In this document: piece after piece, positions 16,278 to 24,441 of the stretch
How positions within the stretch are numbered: the stretch's first letter is position 1
How the letters are laid out: the number at the start of each line of letters is the position of its first letter
Origin: Candidatus Thioglobus vulcanius
GTDB lineage: Bacteria > Pseudomonadota > Gammaproteobacteria > PS1 > Pseudothioglobaceae
Assembly: GCA_910595855.1 (NCBI GenBank)
Contig: CAJVCJ010000019.1
Span: 1-26,007 of the forward strand
Reading direction: 5' to 3'
Length of the DNA stretch: 26,007 nucleotides
Program-made: the position numbers and the translations under genes
The notes under the pieces: model-generated
Seen by the model: only the letters and a program-made list of their open reading frames with translations
Told to the model about the DNA's origin: nothing
The model's database searches: none

Positions 16278-16790
16278 ATGCAACATTTTGCTCTTGAGCA
16301 GGCGCTCAATTACTTAATTCAAACAGGTGAAATTGATCTTAAACCTCTAGACAATAAAACCATCCGATTTTCATTGCAAGACTTGCCCCTTGATGTAAAT
16401 TTTGTTTGCACCAATGATCGAATTTTTGTGATTAGCGATACGAATCGAAATAGTGATGTTGATATCAGTCTGGGGGCTAGCGTGTTTTTTGCCCTGTTCA
16501 AGGGTGAGGATTTAACCGATCTCCTCAGACAAGATAAAATTGTTATTCATGGTGATGTTAAAACTGCGCAACTCTTAGTTGACTTGCTTCAGACTGTAGA
16601 TATCGATTTAGAAGAGGTATTGTCTCAATATACAGGTGATATAGTGGCACATAAGGCAGGAAAAATAGCCAAAAATTTTAAGAAAATTGCACAAAAATCA
16701 AGCAACCCACTCGATGCCATTAAAGACGGTCTTAGTGCATTACTAATTACCCCAACTGTGTCAAAGTTATACAAAAAAGACCGTCATTAA
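16278..16790 (+). CDS. ubiJ: Ubiquinone biosynthesis accessory factor UbiJ (SCP2 domain)
   Basis: UbiJ is a lipid-binding scaffold of the soluble Ubi complex. The 170-residue protein has an N-terminal ALEQALNYLIQ helix and an SCP2-like sterol-carrier fold (about 20-105, including RFSLQDLPLDVNFVC and DVDISLGASVFFALFKG). A conserved region VIHGDVKTAQLLVDLLQTVDIDLEEVLSQYTGD is followed by a helical C-terminus. It is shorter than E. coli UbiJ (201). Sequence conservation is moderate; the position between ubiE and ubiB makes the call firm. The start at 16278 lies 9 bases after ubiE without a strong ribosome binding site. Confidence 0.92.
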   Translation: MQHFALEQALNYLIQTGEIDLKPLDNKTIRFSLQDLPLDVNFVCTNDRIFVISDTNRNSDVDISLGASVFFALFKGEDLTDLLRQDKIVIHGDVKTAQLLVDLLQTVDIDLEEVLSQYTGDIVAHKAGKIAKNFKKIAQKSSNPLDAIKDGLSALLITPTVSKLYKKDRH

Positions 16791-16792
16791 CC

Positions 16793-18397
16793 GTGCAAAG
16801 TTTAATTAGATTCTTTAAAATTTCGCGAGTATTGATGCGTTATCGTCTCGACTCACTCGTACTATCAACACCTTTATTAAAAAGCTTCAAACCTCTACTG
16901 TACTTAATTCCTTGGCATTATTTTCCAGTCAAAAAATACTCACGAGGTGAAAGAATTCGCCTGGCACTTGAAGAGCTTGGGCCTATCTATATTAAATTTG
17001 GCCAAACACTATCAACTAGACCGGACTTATTGCCTGCTGACATTAGTCTTGAATTAAAAAAATTACAGGACAGTTGTCCGGCATTTGACACCCACTCTGC
17101 GAGAACTATTATTGAGAAAGAGCTTGGTGCAAATATCGATCAACTATTTAAAACATTTGATGACGCACCTTTGGCCAGTGCGTCTATTGCACAAGTTCAT
17201 ACAGCAATTACACTAAAAGGTAATGACGTAGTTGTTAAGGTGGTGCGTCCAGATATTGATGCATTAATTGCAGGTGATATCAAGCTGATGTACAGTCTGG
17301 CCAAGCTGATTAACAACCATCCAATGGCTAAAAAAATTCGCCCAATTGAAATTGTTGAGGAGTTTGAGTCTATCATTAACGATGAGCTTGATATGCGCAT
17401 TGAGGCAGGACATTGCGACAAGCTTAGAGAAAATTTTAAAGAGTCTGATCTATTATACGTGCCCAAAGTTTTTCATCAATTAAGTGGCATTAGAGTCCTA
17501 ACTACTGAGCGAATCTATGGCACGCCAATTGGCGAAATTGAAACCCTTAAAGCTAAAAATATAGACATGAAACGCCTCGCTGAAGAAGGTGTAATTATCT
17601 TTTTTACTCAAGTCTTTAAGCATAATTTTTTCCATGCTGACATGCACCCAGGCAATATTTTTGTCTCCGATGAAGGTCAATATATCGGCGTAGATTTTGG
17701 CATCATGGGTACGCTTAGCGATGAAGATAAAGATTTTTTAGCAGATATTTTTCTAGCATTTTTTAACCAAGACTATCAAAAAGTAGCGCGAGTCTATATC
17801 GACTCTGGATGGGTTGGTGCAAATACAGATGAAAAGGCATTTGAGGCTGCGGTTAAAAAAATATGTGATCCAATGTTTGACAGACCACTAGGAGAGATCT
17901 CTTTTGGCCAAGTACTACTAGACCTAATACAAGAGGCAAAAAATTTCGATATAACTGTCCAGCCACAACTGTTATTATTGGACAAAACCTTGTTAAATAT
18001 AGAAGGCTTGGGCAGGCAGCTCTACCCTCAATTAGACCTATGGTCGACCGCAAAACCATTTTTAGAAGACTTAATGAAAGAGAGATACAGCATGAAAAAT
18101 ACCTTTGAAAAACTAAAAAAAGAGGCGCCTGAATTATTAAAAGAAATTCCTGAACTTCCCTCTCTTTTCATCAATGCACTTAAACAGCTTGGTAAAATGA
18201 AAGACATCAACAAGCTTTACTCACAACAAACTAATCAAATTGTTGACCAGCTCAAAGATAATGCCAATAAGCAAACTTCTGCTATTTTTGCCGGCTCATT
18301 ACTTATCTTAAGTGGTGTTTTTGCTGTCAACAACTCATGGATTGCAGGCACGGTTAGCGCCACTGTTGCATTAATCTTTTGGGTGAAATCTAGATAA
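16793..18397 (+). CDS. ubiB: Ubiquinone biosynthesis protein UbiB (atypical kinase/ATPase)
   Basis: UbiB belongs to the ABC1/ADCK family and has an ATPase activity needed for ubiquinone synthesis. The 534-residue protein carries the family KxGQ motif in YIKFGQTLSTRPDLLP, the alanine-rich loop APLASASIAQVHTA, VVVKVVRPDI, the catalytic loop FFHADMHPGNIF and the metal-binding VDFGIMG. Two hydrophobic helices close the protein (about 498-512 and 515-532), typical membrane anchors. The start is a GTG at 16793, two bases after the ubiJ stop; the next ATG, 14 codons on, would remove conserved N-terminal sequence. Length matches E. coli UbiB (546). Confidence 0.95.
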   Translation: MQSLIRFFKISRVLMRYRLDSLVLSTPLLKSFKPLLYLIPWHYFPVKKYSRGERIRLALEELGPIYIKFGQTLSTRPDLLPADISLELKKLQDSCPAFDTHSARTIIEKELGANIDQLFKTFDDAPLASASIAQVHTAITLKGNDVVVKVVRPDIDALIAGDIKLMYSLAKLINNHPMAKKIRPIEIVEEFESIINDELDMRIEAGHCDKLRENFKESDLLYVPKVFHQLSGIRVLTTERIYGTPIGEIETLKAKNIDMKRLAEEGVIIFFTQVFKHNFFHADMHPGNIFVSDEGQYIGVDFGIMGTLSDEDKDFLADIFLAFFNQDYQKVARVYIDSGWVGANTDEKAFEAAVKKICDPMFDRPLGEISFGQVLLDLIQEAKNFDITVQPQLLLLDKTLLNIEGLGRQLYPQLDLWSTAKPFLEDLMKERYSMKNTFEKLKKEAPELLKEIPELPSLFINALKQLGKMKDINKLYSQQTNQIVDQLKDNANKQTSAIFAGSLLILSGVFAVNNSWIAGTVSATVALIFWVKSR

Positions 18398-18436
18398 CAC
18401 ACCAAACAGCCACATTTAAGGTAAAATTAACCCTTT

Positions 18437-18461
18437 GATATATTTGGTCGCAAAATATATC
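18437..18461. repeat. Perfect 9-base inverted repeat between ubiB and rplY
   Basis: GATATATTT (18437-18445), a seven-base loop GGTCGCA, then AAATATATC (18453-18461). It is purely A/T paired apart from the outer G-C and lacks a T-run, so it could be an operator or a weak RNA fold rather than a terminator. Confidence 0.6.
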
Positions 18462-18470
18462 GTTTTAGTC

Positions 18471-18496
18471 AACACCTTAAATATGGTGTTTTTTTT
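18471..18496 (+). terminator. Intrinsic terminator or attenuator upstream of rplY
   Basis: AACACC (18471-18476) and GGTGTT (18485-18490) with an eight-base loop, followed by six more T. It ends only 18 bases before the rplY ATG. It may close the ubi transcript. If the rplY promoter lies further upstream, it would act as an attenuator. Confidence 0.7.
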
Positions 18497-18514
18497 ATTT
18501 TACGGAGTACAAAC

Positions 18515-19174
18515 ATGAGTTTAACTATCAATGCAACAGTGCGTGAAGATCAAGGTAAAGGTGCGAGCCGCCGCCTACGTCACGCAGAAAAAATCCCTGC
18601 AATTATTTATGGCGCTGGAAAAGCACCAAGCAACATCACTTTAAGCGTTCATGAAATGACGCATTTATTAGATGATGAAGCGTCTTTCACGTCAGTTTTA
18701 GACTTAATGGTTGGCAAGAAAAAAGAAGCTGTAATTATTAAAGACTTACAGCGTCACCCTGCAAAAAACATTGTTACTCATGTTGACTTCTTAAGAGTTG
18801 ACTTAAACAAGGCGTTAGTAACGAACATTCCATTACACTTTATTGGTGCTGATGAGAATGAAACTATCCGTCTAGGCGCTATCCTTAATCAATTCGTTAA
18901 TTCGGTTGAAGTATCATGTTTACCAGCAGATTTACCGACATCAATTGATGTAGATATCACGAATCTTGCATTAGGTGATCATATTAGCTTAACTGGTCTA
19001 GACATGCCTAAAGGCGTTATTTTGACAGCATTAACTCATGGTGATATTGAATCGCACGATCAAAGTGTTGTTGCAGTTCAAGAAGCTAAGATTATGGCTG
19101 AAGTTGAGGACGATGCACCAGTTGCACCTGAAACTGAAGTTGCTGGCGATGAAGAAGATAAAGGCGACGAGTAA
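18515..19174 (+). CDS. rplY: 50S ribosomal protein L25, long (CTC) form
   Basis: bL25 binds 5S rRNA in the large subunit. The 219-residue protein has the N-terminal L25 domain (about 1-92, with GKGASRRLRHAEKIPAIIYG and HPAKNIVTHVDFLRVD) and a C-terminal TL5/CTC beta domain (about 95-190, with IPLHFIGADE). E. coli L25 has only the first domain (94 residues). It ends in a disordered acidic tail (about 195-219). A ribosome binding site ACGGAG lies before the ATG. pth follows after 19 bases, a widespread pairing. Confidence 0.96.
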   Translation: MSLTINATVREDQGKGASRRLRHAEKIPAIIYGAGKAPSNITLSVHEMTHLLDDEASFTSVLDLMVGKKKEAVIIKDLQRHPAKNIVTHVDFLRVDLNKALVTNIPLHFIGADENETIRLGAILNQFVNSVEVSCLPADLPTSIDVDITNLALGDHISLTGLDMPKGVILTALTHGDIESHDQSVVAVQEAKIMAEVEDDAPVAPETEVAGDEEDKGDE

Positions 19175-19193
19175 TATCATTAAGTAGGACATT

Positions 19194-19769
19194 ATGACGA
19201 TTAAACTGATTGTTGGTCTGGGCAACCCAGGCAAGGATTATCAGTCACATCGGCATAATGTTGGTTTTTGGTTTTGTGATACGCTGGCCAATTTATATTC
19301 GGCAACCTTTAAAAAAGAAGCTAAGTTTTTTGGCGATGTGGCGCAAGTCACTATTGCTGGATTATCCGTTCGCCTATTAAAACCAAAAACCTTTATGAAT
19401 CGCTCTGGACAATCTATTCAGGCATTGGCAAAGTTTTATCAACTCGACTCTTCAGAAATACTCGTTGTACATGACGAGCTAGATCTTGACTCGGGCATAG
19501 CAAAACTCAAAGCTGAAGGCGGTCACGGTGGCCATAATGGTTTGCGTGATACAATTAAGGCGCTTAGCACAAAGTCCTTCTTTCGATTGCGTCTTGGCAT
19601 TGGCCATCCTGGAGATAGATCTCAGGTGGCTGATTATGTCTTGCATGCACCTAATAAAAGCGAATTAACACAAATTCAAAATGCCATGGTTGATGCCTTA
19701 CAGGTGATCGAAGATATCATTAAAGGTGATATTGACAAGGCTATGAAAAACTTACACACGAAAGATTAA
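19194..19769 (+). CDS. pth: Peptidyl-tRNA hydrolase
   Basis: Pth frees tRNA from peptides dropped by stalled ribosomes. The 191-residue protein begins IKLIVGLGNPGKDYQSHRHNVG. Asn11 and His21 correspond to Asn10 and the catalytic His20 of E. coli. Further signatures are PKTFMNRSGQS, VHDELDLDSGIAKLKAEGGHGGHNGLRD and RLGIGHPGDRSQVADYVL. Length is standard (194 in E. coli). The ribosome binding site AGGA precedes the ATG. It lies between rplY and ychF, a conserved order that suggests one transcript for all three. Confidence 0.97.
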   Translation: MTIKLIVGLGNPGKDYQSHRHNVGFWFCDTLANLYSATFKKEAKFFGDVAQVTIAGLSVRLLKPKTFMNRSGQSIQALAKFYQLDSSEILVVHDELDLDSGIAKLKAEGGHGGHNGLRDTIKALSTKSFFRLRLGIGHPGDRSQVADYVLHAPNKSELTQIQNAMVDALQVIEDIIKGDIDKAMKNLHTKD

Positions 19770-19805
19770 GCATTAATACATTAGCGCTAATCAAAAGGAG
19801 AAAAT

Positions 19806-20897
19806 ATGGGATTTAAATGTGGCATAGTTGGACTACCTAACGTTGGAAAATCAACTTTATTTAATGCACTAACTCAAGCAGGCATCGAATCGGCAAACTA
19901 CCCATTCTGCACCATTGAACCGAATGTTGGCATTGTGCCTATCAATGATAAGCGTCTTGAAGAGCTAGCTAAAATTGTTAGCCCTGAAAAAATCCTACCA
20001 ACAACAATGGAGTTTGTTGATATTGCCGGTCTGGTTGAGGGCGCATCAAAAGGCGAGGGCTTGGGCAATCAATTCTTGACTAATATCCGTGAAACGGATG
20101 CCATTGTTCACGTAGTACGATGCTTTGAAGACGATGATATTATTCATGTTGCTGGCAAAATATCTCCTCTAGATGATATTGAAATCATCAATACAGAGCT
20201 CATATTAGCTGACCTTGACGTCGTTGAAAAACTCATGCAAAAAGCACTTAAGAATACAAAATCTGGCCAAAAAGAAGGTATTCCACTTAGGGAATTATTA
20301 GAGCGAATCTTGCCAGTTTTGGAAGAGGGTCATAGTATTAGAAGTCTAGACTTTCACGAAGACGAATTAAAATTATTGCGTGGCTTTCAACTACTCACCA
20401 TTAAGCCAGTTTTGTACATGGCTAACGTCAGTGAAAGCGGATTTGAAAACAACCCACACCTGGATGTAGTAGAAAAGTTTGCCAAAGATGAGGGTTCTGA
20501 AGTGGTAGCAATTTGTGCAGATATTGAGGCAGAAATCTCTGAGCTTGATGCTGATGAAAAGCAAGATTTTTTGGATGAAATGGGCCAAACAGAATCTGGT
20601 CTTGACCGACTAATCAGTGCAGGATATACATTGCTTGGTTTGCAAACTTACTTTACTGCTGGCGTTCAAGAGGTTCGCGCATGGACCATTAATATTGGCG
20701 ATAGCGCGCCACAAGCAGCGGGAAAAATCCATGGTGATTTTGAAAAAGGCTTTATTCGTGCTGAAACTATTAGTTATGACGACTTTATTGAATTTGCTGG
20801 TGAGAAAGGCGCTAAAGAGGCTGGAAAATTGCGATCTGAAGGCAAGGAATACATTGTTCAAGATGGCGATGTGGTACACTTCTTATTCAATGTTTAA
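19806..20897 (+). CDS. ychF: Ribosome-associated ATPase YchF (OBG family)
   Basis: YchF is an Obg-family P-loop protein that prefers ATP and is linked to translation and the oxidative stress response. The 363-residue protein carries the G1 motif GLPNVGKST (residues 9-17), the G3 motif DIAGLVEGASKGEGLGNQFL and NVSE in place of the canonical NKxD, which explains the ATP preference known for the family. A helical insertion sits in the middle (about 135-200), and a TGS domain closes the protein (KGFIRAETISYDDFIE, then YIVQDGDVVHFLFNV). Length equals E. coli YchF (363). AAAGGAGA is a strong ribosome binding site. Confidence 0.97.
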   Translation: MGFKCGIVGLPNVGKSTLFNALTQAGIESANYPFCTIEPNVGIVPINDKRLEELAKIVSPEKILPTTMEFVDIAGLVEGASKGEGLGNQFLTNIRETDAIVHVVRCFEDDDIIHVAGKISPLDDIEIINTELILADLDVVEKLMQKALKNTKSGQKEGIPLRELLERILPVLEEGHSIRSLDFHEDELKLLRGFQLLTIKPVLYMANVSESGFENNPHLDVVEKFAKDEGSEVVAICADIEAEISELDADEKQDFLDEMGQTESGLDRLISAGYTLLGLQTYFTAGVQEVRAWTINIGDSAPQAAGKIHGDFEKGFIRAETISYDDFIEFAGEKGAKEAGKLRSEGKEYIVQDGDVVHFLFNV

Positions 20898-20926
20898 TCC
20901 ATTAATTAAAAACATTTCTTAACGTT

Positions 20927-22465
20927 ATGATATCTAAAAAGAACACCAAATTACTACTTATTCTAGATGGCTGGGGCCACTCTGACACTGTTGAAAATAA
21001 CGCCATCGCCTTGGCAAAAACGCCAGTTTGGGATCGGCTCAATAATCAGTTTGAACACTCTCTTATTCTGACCAGTGGCAAGCAGGTTGGACTCCCAGGT
21101 GAGCAAATGGGCAACTCTGAGGTTGGTCATTTAAACCTAGGTGCAGGCCGAGTTGTTAAGCAGGCATATACTCGCATTCATAATGAGATTGCTGATGGTG
21201 ATTTTTATAGAAATCCGGTATTACGAAACTCACTAGAATACGCTGAAGAAAACAACAAGGCTGTACATATCATGGGGCTTTTGTCTGATGGTGGCGTACA
21301 CTCACATGAAGAACAAATTCACGGCATGCTTAAAATGGTTAGCAAGTACGACTGTCAAAATGTTTACCTACATATATTTACTGATGGTCGTGATTGCGCC
21401 CAAAAGAGTGCTAAGCAGTATATACAGCGCTTAGAAGACAAAATCACTGAAATAGGCACCGGTGAAATCGCTTCAATTATTGGTCGATATTTTTCATTAG
21501 ATAGAGATAATCGCTGGTCTCGAGTGCGTTGTGCGTATGAGCTAATCTCACAAGGAAAGTCTAAATTTTTGGCTAAAACAGCACTAGAAGCTATCGATCA
21601 AGCTTATGAGCGTGGTGAAACTGATGAGTTTATTCAGTCCACAACCATTAAATCGCCTACGTCAATCAATAAAGGCGATGTACTTATATTTATGAATTAT
21701 CGTGCAGATCGCGCACGTCAAATTACTCAAGCCTTTACTGATGAAAATTTCCAAGGATTTTCACGAGGCACCTTTGTGCCAACTCAATTCATCTGTCTGA
21801 CAGAATACAAAAAAGATTTTAACTTGCCAGTAGCCTATCCACCTTCAAAGCTTAATAATGTTTTAGGAAAATATTTGGCAAATCTAGGCATGACTCAGTT
21901 AAGAATTGCCGAAACTGAAAAATATGCTCACGTTACGTTCTTCTTGAATGGTGGCGTTGAGCGTCCATTTAATGGTGAAGATCGAGTTCTTATTCCTTCA
22001 CCTGATGTTGCTACTTACGACCTACAGCCTGAAATGAGTGCTTTTGAATTAACAGATAAATTAGTTGAAAACATTGAGAGTCAAAAATACGATTTAATTA
22101 TTTGTAACTTTGCTAATACGGATATGGTTGGACATTCAGGCAAGCTTGATGCTGCCATTAAAGCGGTTGAAGCGGTTGACACTTGTCTTGGTATTATTCA
22201 TCAAGCAGTTAAAATAACTGACGCTGAAATGCTTATTACGGCAGATCACGGTAACGTTGAGCAAATGGTTAACCCAGAGACTCATGACGTGCATACAGCA
22301 CATACCAACAACCCTGTACCATTAATTTTTGTCAGCTCAAGAGAGGCTAGCATTGCACCACCGTGTGAGGGCGCTCTGTCTGATATTGCACCAACATTAC
22401 TGGCAATGATGGATGTTGAGCAGCCAACCGAAATGACTGGTAAATCATTACTGACTTTTAAGTAA
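20927..22465 (+). CDS. gpmI: Phosphoglycerate mutase, cofactor-independent
   Basis: GpmI interconverts 3- and 2-phosphoglycerate using two manganese ions and a phosphoserine intermediate. The 512-residue enzyme has LLILDGWGHS at the start and Ser64 in GEQMGNSEVGHLNLGAGR as the phosphorylated residue. HIFTDGRD, GRYFSLDRDNRWSR, NFANTDMVGHSG and ITADHGNVEQM supply further metal and substrate ligands. Length matches the family (about 510-515). No strong ribosome binding site is seen before the ATG, 29 bases after ychF. rpe follows after 33 bases; together they serve glycolysis/gluconeogenesis and pentose phosphates. Confidence 0.97.
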   Translation: MISKKNTKLLLILDGWGHSDTVENNAIALAKTPVWDRLNNQFEHSLILTSGKQVGLPGEQMGNSEVGHLNLGAGRVVKQAYTRIHNEIADGDFYRNPVLRNSLEYAEENNKAVHIMGLLSDGGVHSHEEQIHGMLKMVSKYDCQNVYLHIFTDGRDCAQKSAKQYIQRLEDKITEIGTGEIASIIGRYFSLDRDNRWSRVRCAYELISQGKSKFLAKTALEAIDQAYERGETDEFIQSTTIKSPTSINKGDVLIFMNYRADRARQITQAFTDENFQGFSRGTFVPTQFICLTEYKKDFNLPVAYPPSKLNNVLGKYLANLGMTQLRIAETEKYAHVTFFLNGGVERPFNGEDRVLIPSPDVATYDLQPEMSAFELTDKLVENIESQKYDLIICNFANTDMVGHSGKLDAAIKAVEAVDTCLGIIHQAVKITDAEMLITADHGNVEQMVNPETHDVHTAHTNNPVPLIFVSSREASIAPPCEGALSDIAPTLLAMMDVEQPTEMTGKSLLTFK

Positions 22466-22498
22466 AATATACATTAGAAATAAATTAAGGAGAAAAAC

Positions 22499-23173
22499 AT
22501 GAAACAAGAAAATTTTATTGCACCATCGATTTTAGCGGCAGATTTTGCCAAGCTTGGTGAAGAGGTAGACAACGTATTACGTGATGGTGCAGATATCGTA
22601 CACTTTGACGTAATGGACAATCATTACGTACCAAACTTAACCATTGGTCCACTAGTATGTGAAGCGCTTAGAAACCATGGTGTAACAGCACCAATCGACG
22701 TGCATTTAATGGTCAAACCTGTTGATAGACTAATCCCTGATTTTATCTCGGCCGGCGCTTCATACATCACTTTCCACCCAGAAGCATCTGAGCATATCGA
22801 CAGAACATTAGCTATGATTCAAGAAGCGGGCTGTAAAGCAGGCTTAGTATTCAACCCTGCAACACCATTGCACGTGCTTGAAAACGTAATGGACAAGCTA
22901 GACATGATTTTATTAATGTCAGTTAACCCAGGTTTTGGCGGACAATCATTCATTCCACAAACATTAGTAAAATGTCGTCAAGTACGCGAATTAATTGATG
23001 CAAGTGGTAGAGATATTCGTCTAGAAATCGATGGTGGCGTAAAAATTGAAAATATTCGTGAAGTTGCAGAAGCTGGTGCAGATACTTTTGTTGCGGGTTC
23101 AGCAATTTTCAATACGGATAACTACAAAACTACAATTGATGCAATGCGTGCAGAATTAGCAAAGGCTAAGTAG
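22499..23173 (+). CDS. rpe: Ribulose-phosphate 3-epimerase
   Basis: Rpe interconverts ribulose-5-phosphate and xylulose-5-phosphate in the pentose phosphate and Calvin cycles. The 224-residue TIM barrel starts with IAPSILAADFAKLGEE. The metal ligands are His35 and Asp37 (VHFDVMDNHYVPN), the histidine of PIDVHLMV and the aspartate of LEIDGGVK. SVNPGFGGQSFIP is the phosphate-binding loop. AAGGAGAAA before the ATG is a strong ribosome binding site. If the host is an autotroph, as the SQR hints, this enzyme would serve carbon fixation, but no other Calvin gene is in the window. Confidence 0.97.
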   Translation: MKQENFIAPSILAADFAKLGEEVDNVLRDGADIVHFDVMDNHYVPNLTIGPLVCEALRNHGVTAPIDVHLMVKPVDRLIPDFISAGASYITFHPEASEHIDRTLAMIQEAGCKAGLVFNPATPLHVLENVMDKLDMILLMSVNPGFGGQSFIPQTLVKCRQVRELIDASGRDIRLEIDGGVKIENIREVAEAGADTFVAGSAIFNTDNYKTTIDAMRAELAKAK

Positions 23174-23197
23174 CAAGCATTCCTACCGCCTAAGTGC

Positions 23198-23226
23198 TTG
23201 ATAGATCAGCACTAGTTCGGTATAAT
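23198..23226 (+). promoter_or_regulatory. Strong promoter of rpsB-tsf
   Basis: TTGATA (23198-23203, 5 of 6), an exact 17-base spacer, then a perfect TATAAT (23221-23226). It lies inside an imperfect palindrome (AGTGC at 23193-23197 and TGAT, mirrored by ATCAGCACT to 23213) that could be an operator. The start is expected near 23233, leaving a leader of about 200 bases. Confidence 0.78.
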
Positions 23227-23232
23227 TGCATC

Positions 23233-23435
23233 TTTTATGATTTTTACTTAGTATTAATATCTGAGAAAAAATCAAATGTTGAGTTAGGCGCTTGTATATC
23301 AAGCGCCTAACTCGTTTTAATGTATCACACAGCTCGACATAGCTATCAGGGTGCCCTTGTAAATAAGGGTTGATTGTTAGGAGTTGTGGAAGGAAGTGTC
23401 ACAAGACACTTCACCAACCCCATGGAGAAATAAAA
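23233..23435 (+). promoter_or_regulatory. Structured leader of rpsB (candidate S2 autoregulatory leader)
   Basis: Three hairpins are visible. A perfect 14-pair stem GAGTTAGGCGCTTG (23281-23294) and CAAGCGCCTAACTC (23300-23313) has loop TATAT. CCCTT (23354-23358) pairs with AAGGG (23365-23369). A perfect eight-pair stem GAAGTGTC (23393-23400) and GACACTTC (23405-23412) has loop ACAA. GGGTTG (23367-23372) can instead pair with CAACCC (23415-23420) just before the ribosome binding site GGAG (23424-23427), so two folds compete near the start. In gammaproteobacteria the rpsB leader is known to bind S2 and repress its own translation; this region fits in position and size. Confidence 0.68.
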
Positions 23436-24368
23436 ATGGCAAAAACGTCAATGAAAAAAATGCTTGAAGCAGGTGTACACTTTGGTCACCGTTCACGCTT
23501 CTGGCACCCAAAAATGGATAAATACATCTACGGTACTCGTAACGGTGTTCATATCATTAACCTAGAAAAAACATTACCAATGTTTAACGATGTTCTTAAT
23601 TTTGCATCAAAAACAGCTGCTGCTGGCGGTTCAATTCTTTTTGTTGGTACTAAGCGTGCAGCGACTGATATCATGAAAGAAGAAGCAATTCGTTGTGGCA
23701 TGCCTTACGTTAATCACCGTTGGTTAGGCGGCATGATGACAAACTACAAAACTATCAAGGCTTCAATCAAGCGTCTTAAAGATCTTGAGTTTTTAGCGGA
23801 AGACAATTTTGCACAGTTTGCTAAGAAAGAATCATTAATGATGACTCGTGAAATGGAAAAATTAGAGCGTAGCCTTGGTGGTATTAAAAATCTAGGTGGC
23901 ATTCCTGATGTTGTATTCGTGATCGATATTGGTCATGAGAAAAATGCCATTGCAGAGTCTAAAAAATTAGGCCTTCCAATTATCGGTATTGTTGATACTA
24001 ATCACAACCCTGAAGGCATTGATTATGTTGTTCCAGGCAACGATGACTCTATTAGAGCGATCGGCTATTATGCAAGAGAAATTGCTAACTCAATTTTAGA
24101 AGCGAAAGCTGCTGCAGGTGCAACACAAGTTAAGGCTTCTGTTGCCAAGAAAAAGCCAGCTACCAAGAAAGTTGAGACTAAGACTGAAGCGCCAGTAGTT
24201 GCAGAAAAAGCTGCTGAAAAGCCAGCTGCTGAGAAAGTTGAAGCTGCAGAGTCTTCAGTAGATCTTAACGCAATGTTGAAAGCTGATTTAGTGTCACTTG
24301 CAAAAGAAAAAGGTGTTGAAATCAACAGTAAAGACACTAAAGCTGACATTATTGCAAAGCTTGGATAA
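23436..24368 (+). CDS. rpsB: 30S ribosomal protein S2 with C-terminal extension
   Basis: uS2 is an essential small-subunit protein that bridges S1 to the ribosome. From the ATG at 23436 the protein is 310 residues, starting AKTSMKKMLEAGVHFGHRSR. The S2 core spans about residues 1-226, with LFVGTKRAA, RWLGGMMTNYKTI and PDVVFVIDIGHEKNAI. E. coli S2 has 241 residues. The extra part is a Lys/Ala/Glu-rich linker (about 227-272) followed by LKADLVSLAKEKGVEI and TKADIIAKL (about 279-309), which looks like a SAP/HeH helix-extension-helix motif. GGAG before the ATG fixes the start; a longer in-frame reading from 23370 would consume the leader hairpin and is unlike S2. Confidence 0.96.
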   Translation: MAKTSMKKMLEAGVHFGHRSRFWHPKMDKYIYGTRNGVHIINLEKTLPMFNDVLNFASKTAAAGGSILFVGTKRAATDIMKEEAIRCGMPYVNHRWLGGMMTNYKTIKASIKRLKDLEFLAEDNFAQFAKKESLMMTREMEKLERSLGGIKNLGGIPDVVFVIDIGHEKNAIAESKKLGLPIIGIVDTNHNPEGIDYVVPGNDDSIRAIGYYAREIANSILEAKAAAGATQVKASVAKKKPATKKVETKTEAPVVAEKAAEKPAAEKVEAAESSVDLNAMLKADLVSLAKEKGVEINSKDTKADIIAKLG

Positions 24369-24387
24369 TTTATAACAAATAACCATT

Positions 24388-24418
24388 CACAATAGGTGAG
24401 ATATTCTTGTCTATTGTG
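24388..24418 (+). promoter_or_regulatory. Hairpin between rpsB and tsf
   Basis: A perfect eight-base inverted repeat CACAATAG (24388-24395) and CTATTGTG (24411-24418), loop 15 bases, no T-run after it. It may set the ratio of S2 to EF-Ts by RNA processing, pausing or masking; it does not look like a complete intrinsic terminator. Confidence 0.55.
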
Positions 24419-24441
24419 CAAATAATTCATAGGAGATAATT

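Noticed and set aside
23370..23435. N-terminal extension of S2 from a TTG at 23370
   Set aside because: The extra 22 residues do not resemble S2, the region folds as leader RNA, and the ATG at 23436 has its own ribosome binding site.
24068..24430. 120-codon minus-strand open frame over the end of rpsB
   Set aside because: It is antisense to a certain gene, is made of low-complexity Ser/Ala sequence mirroring the Ala/Lys-rich S2 tail, and has no convincing ribosome binding site or family likeness.
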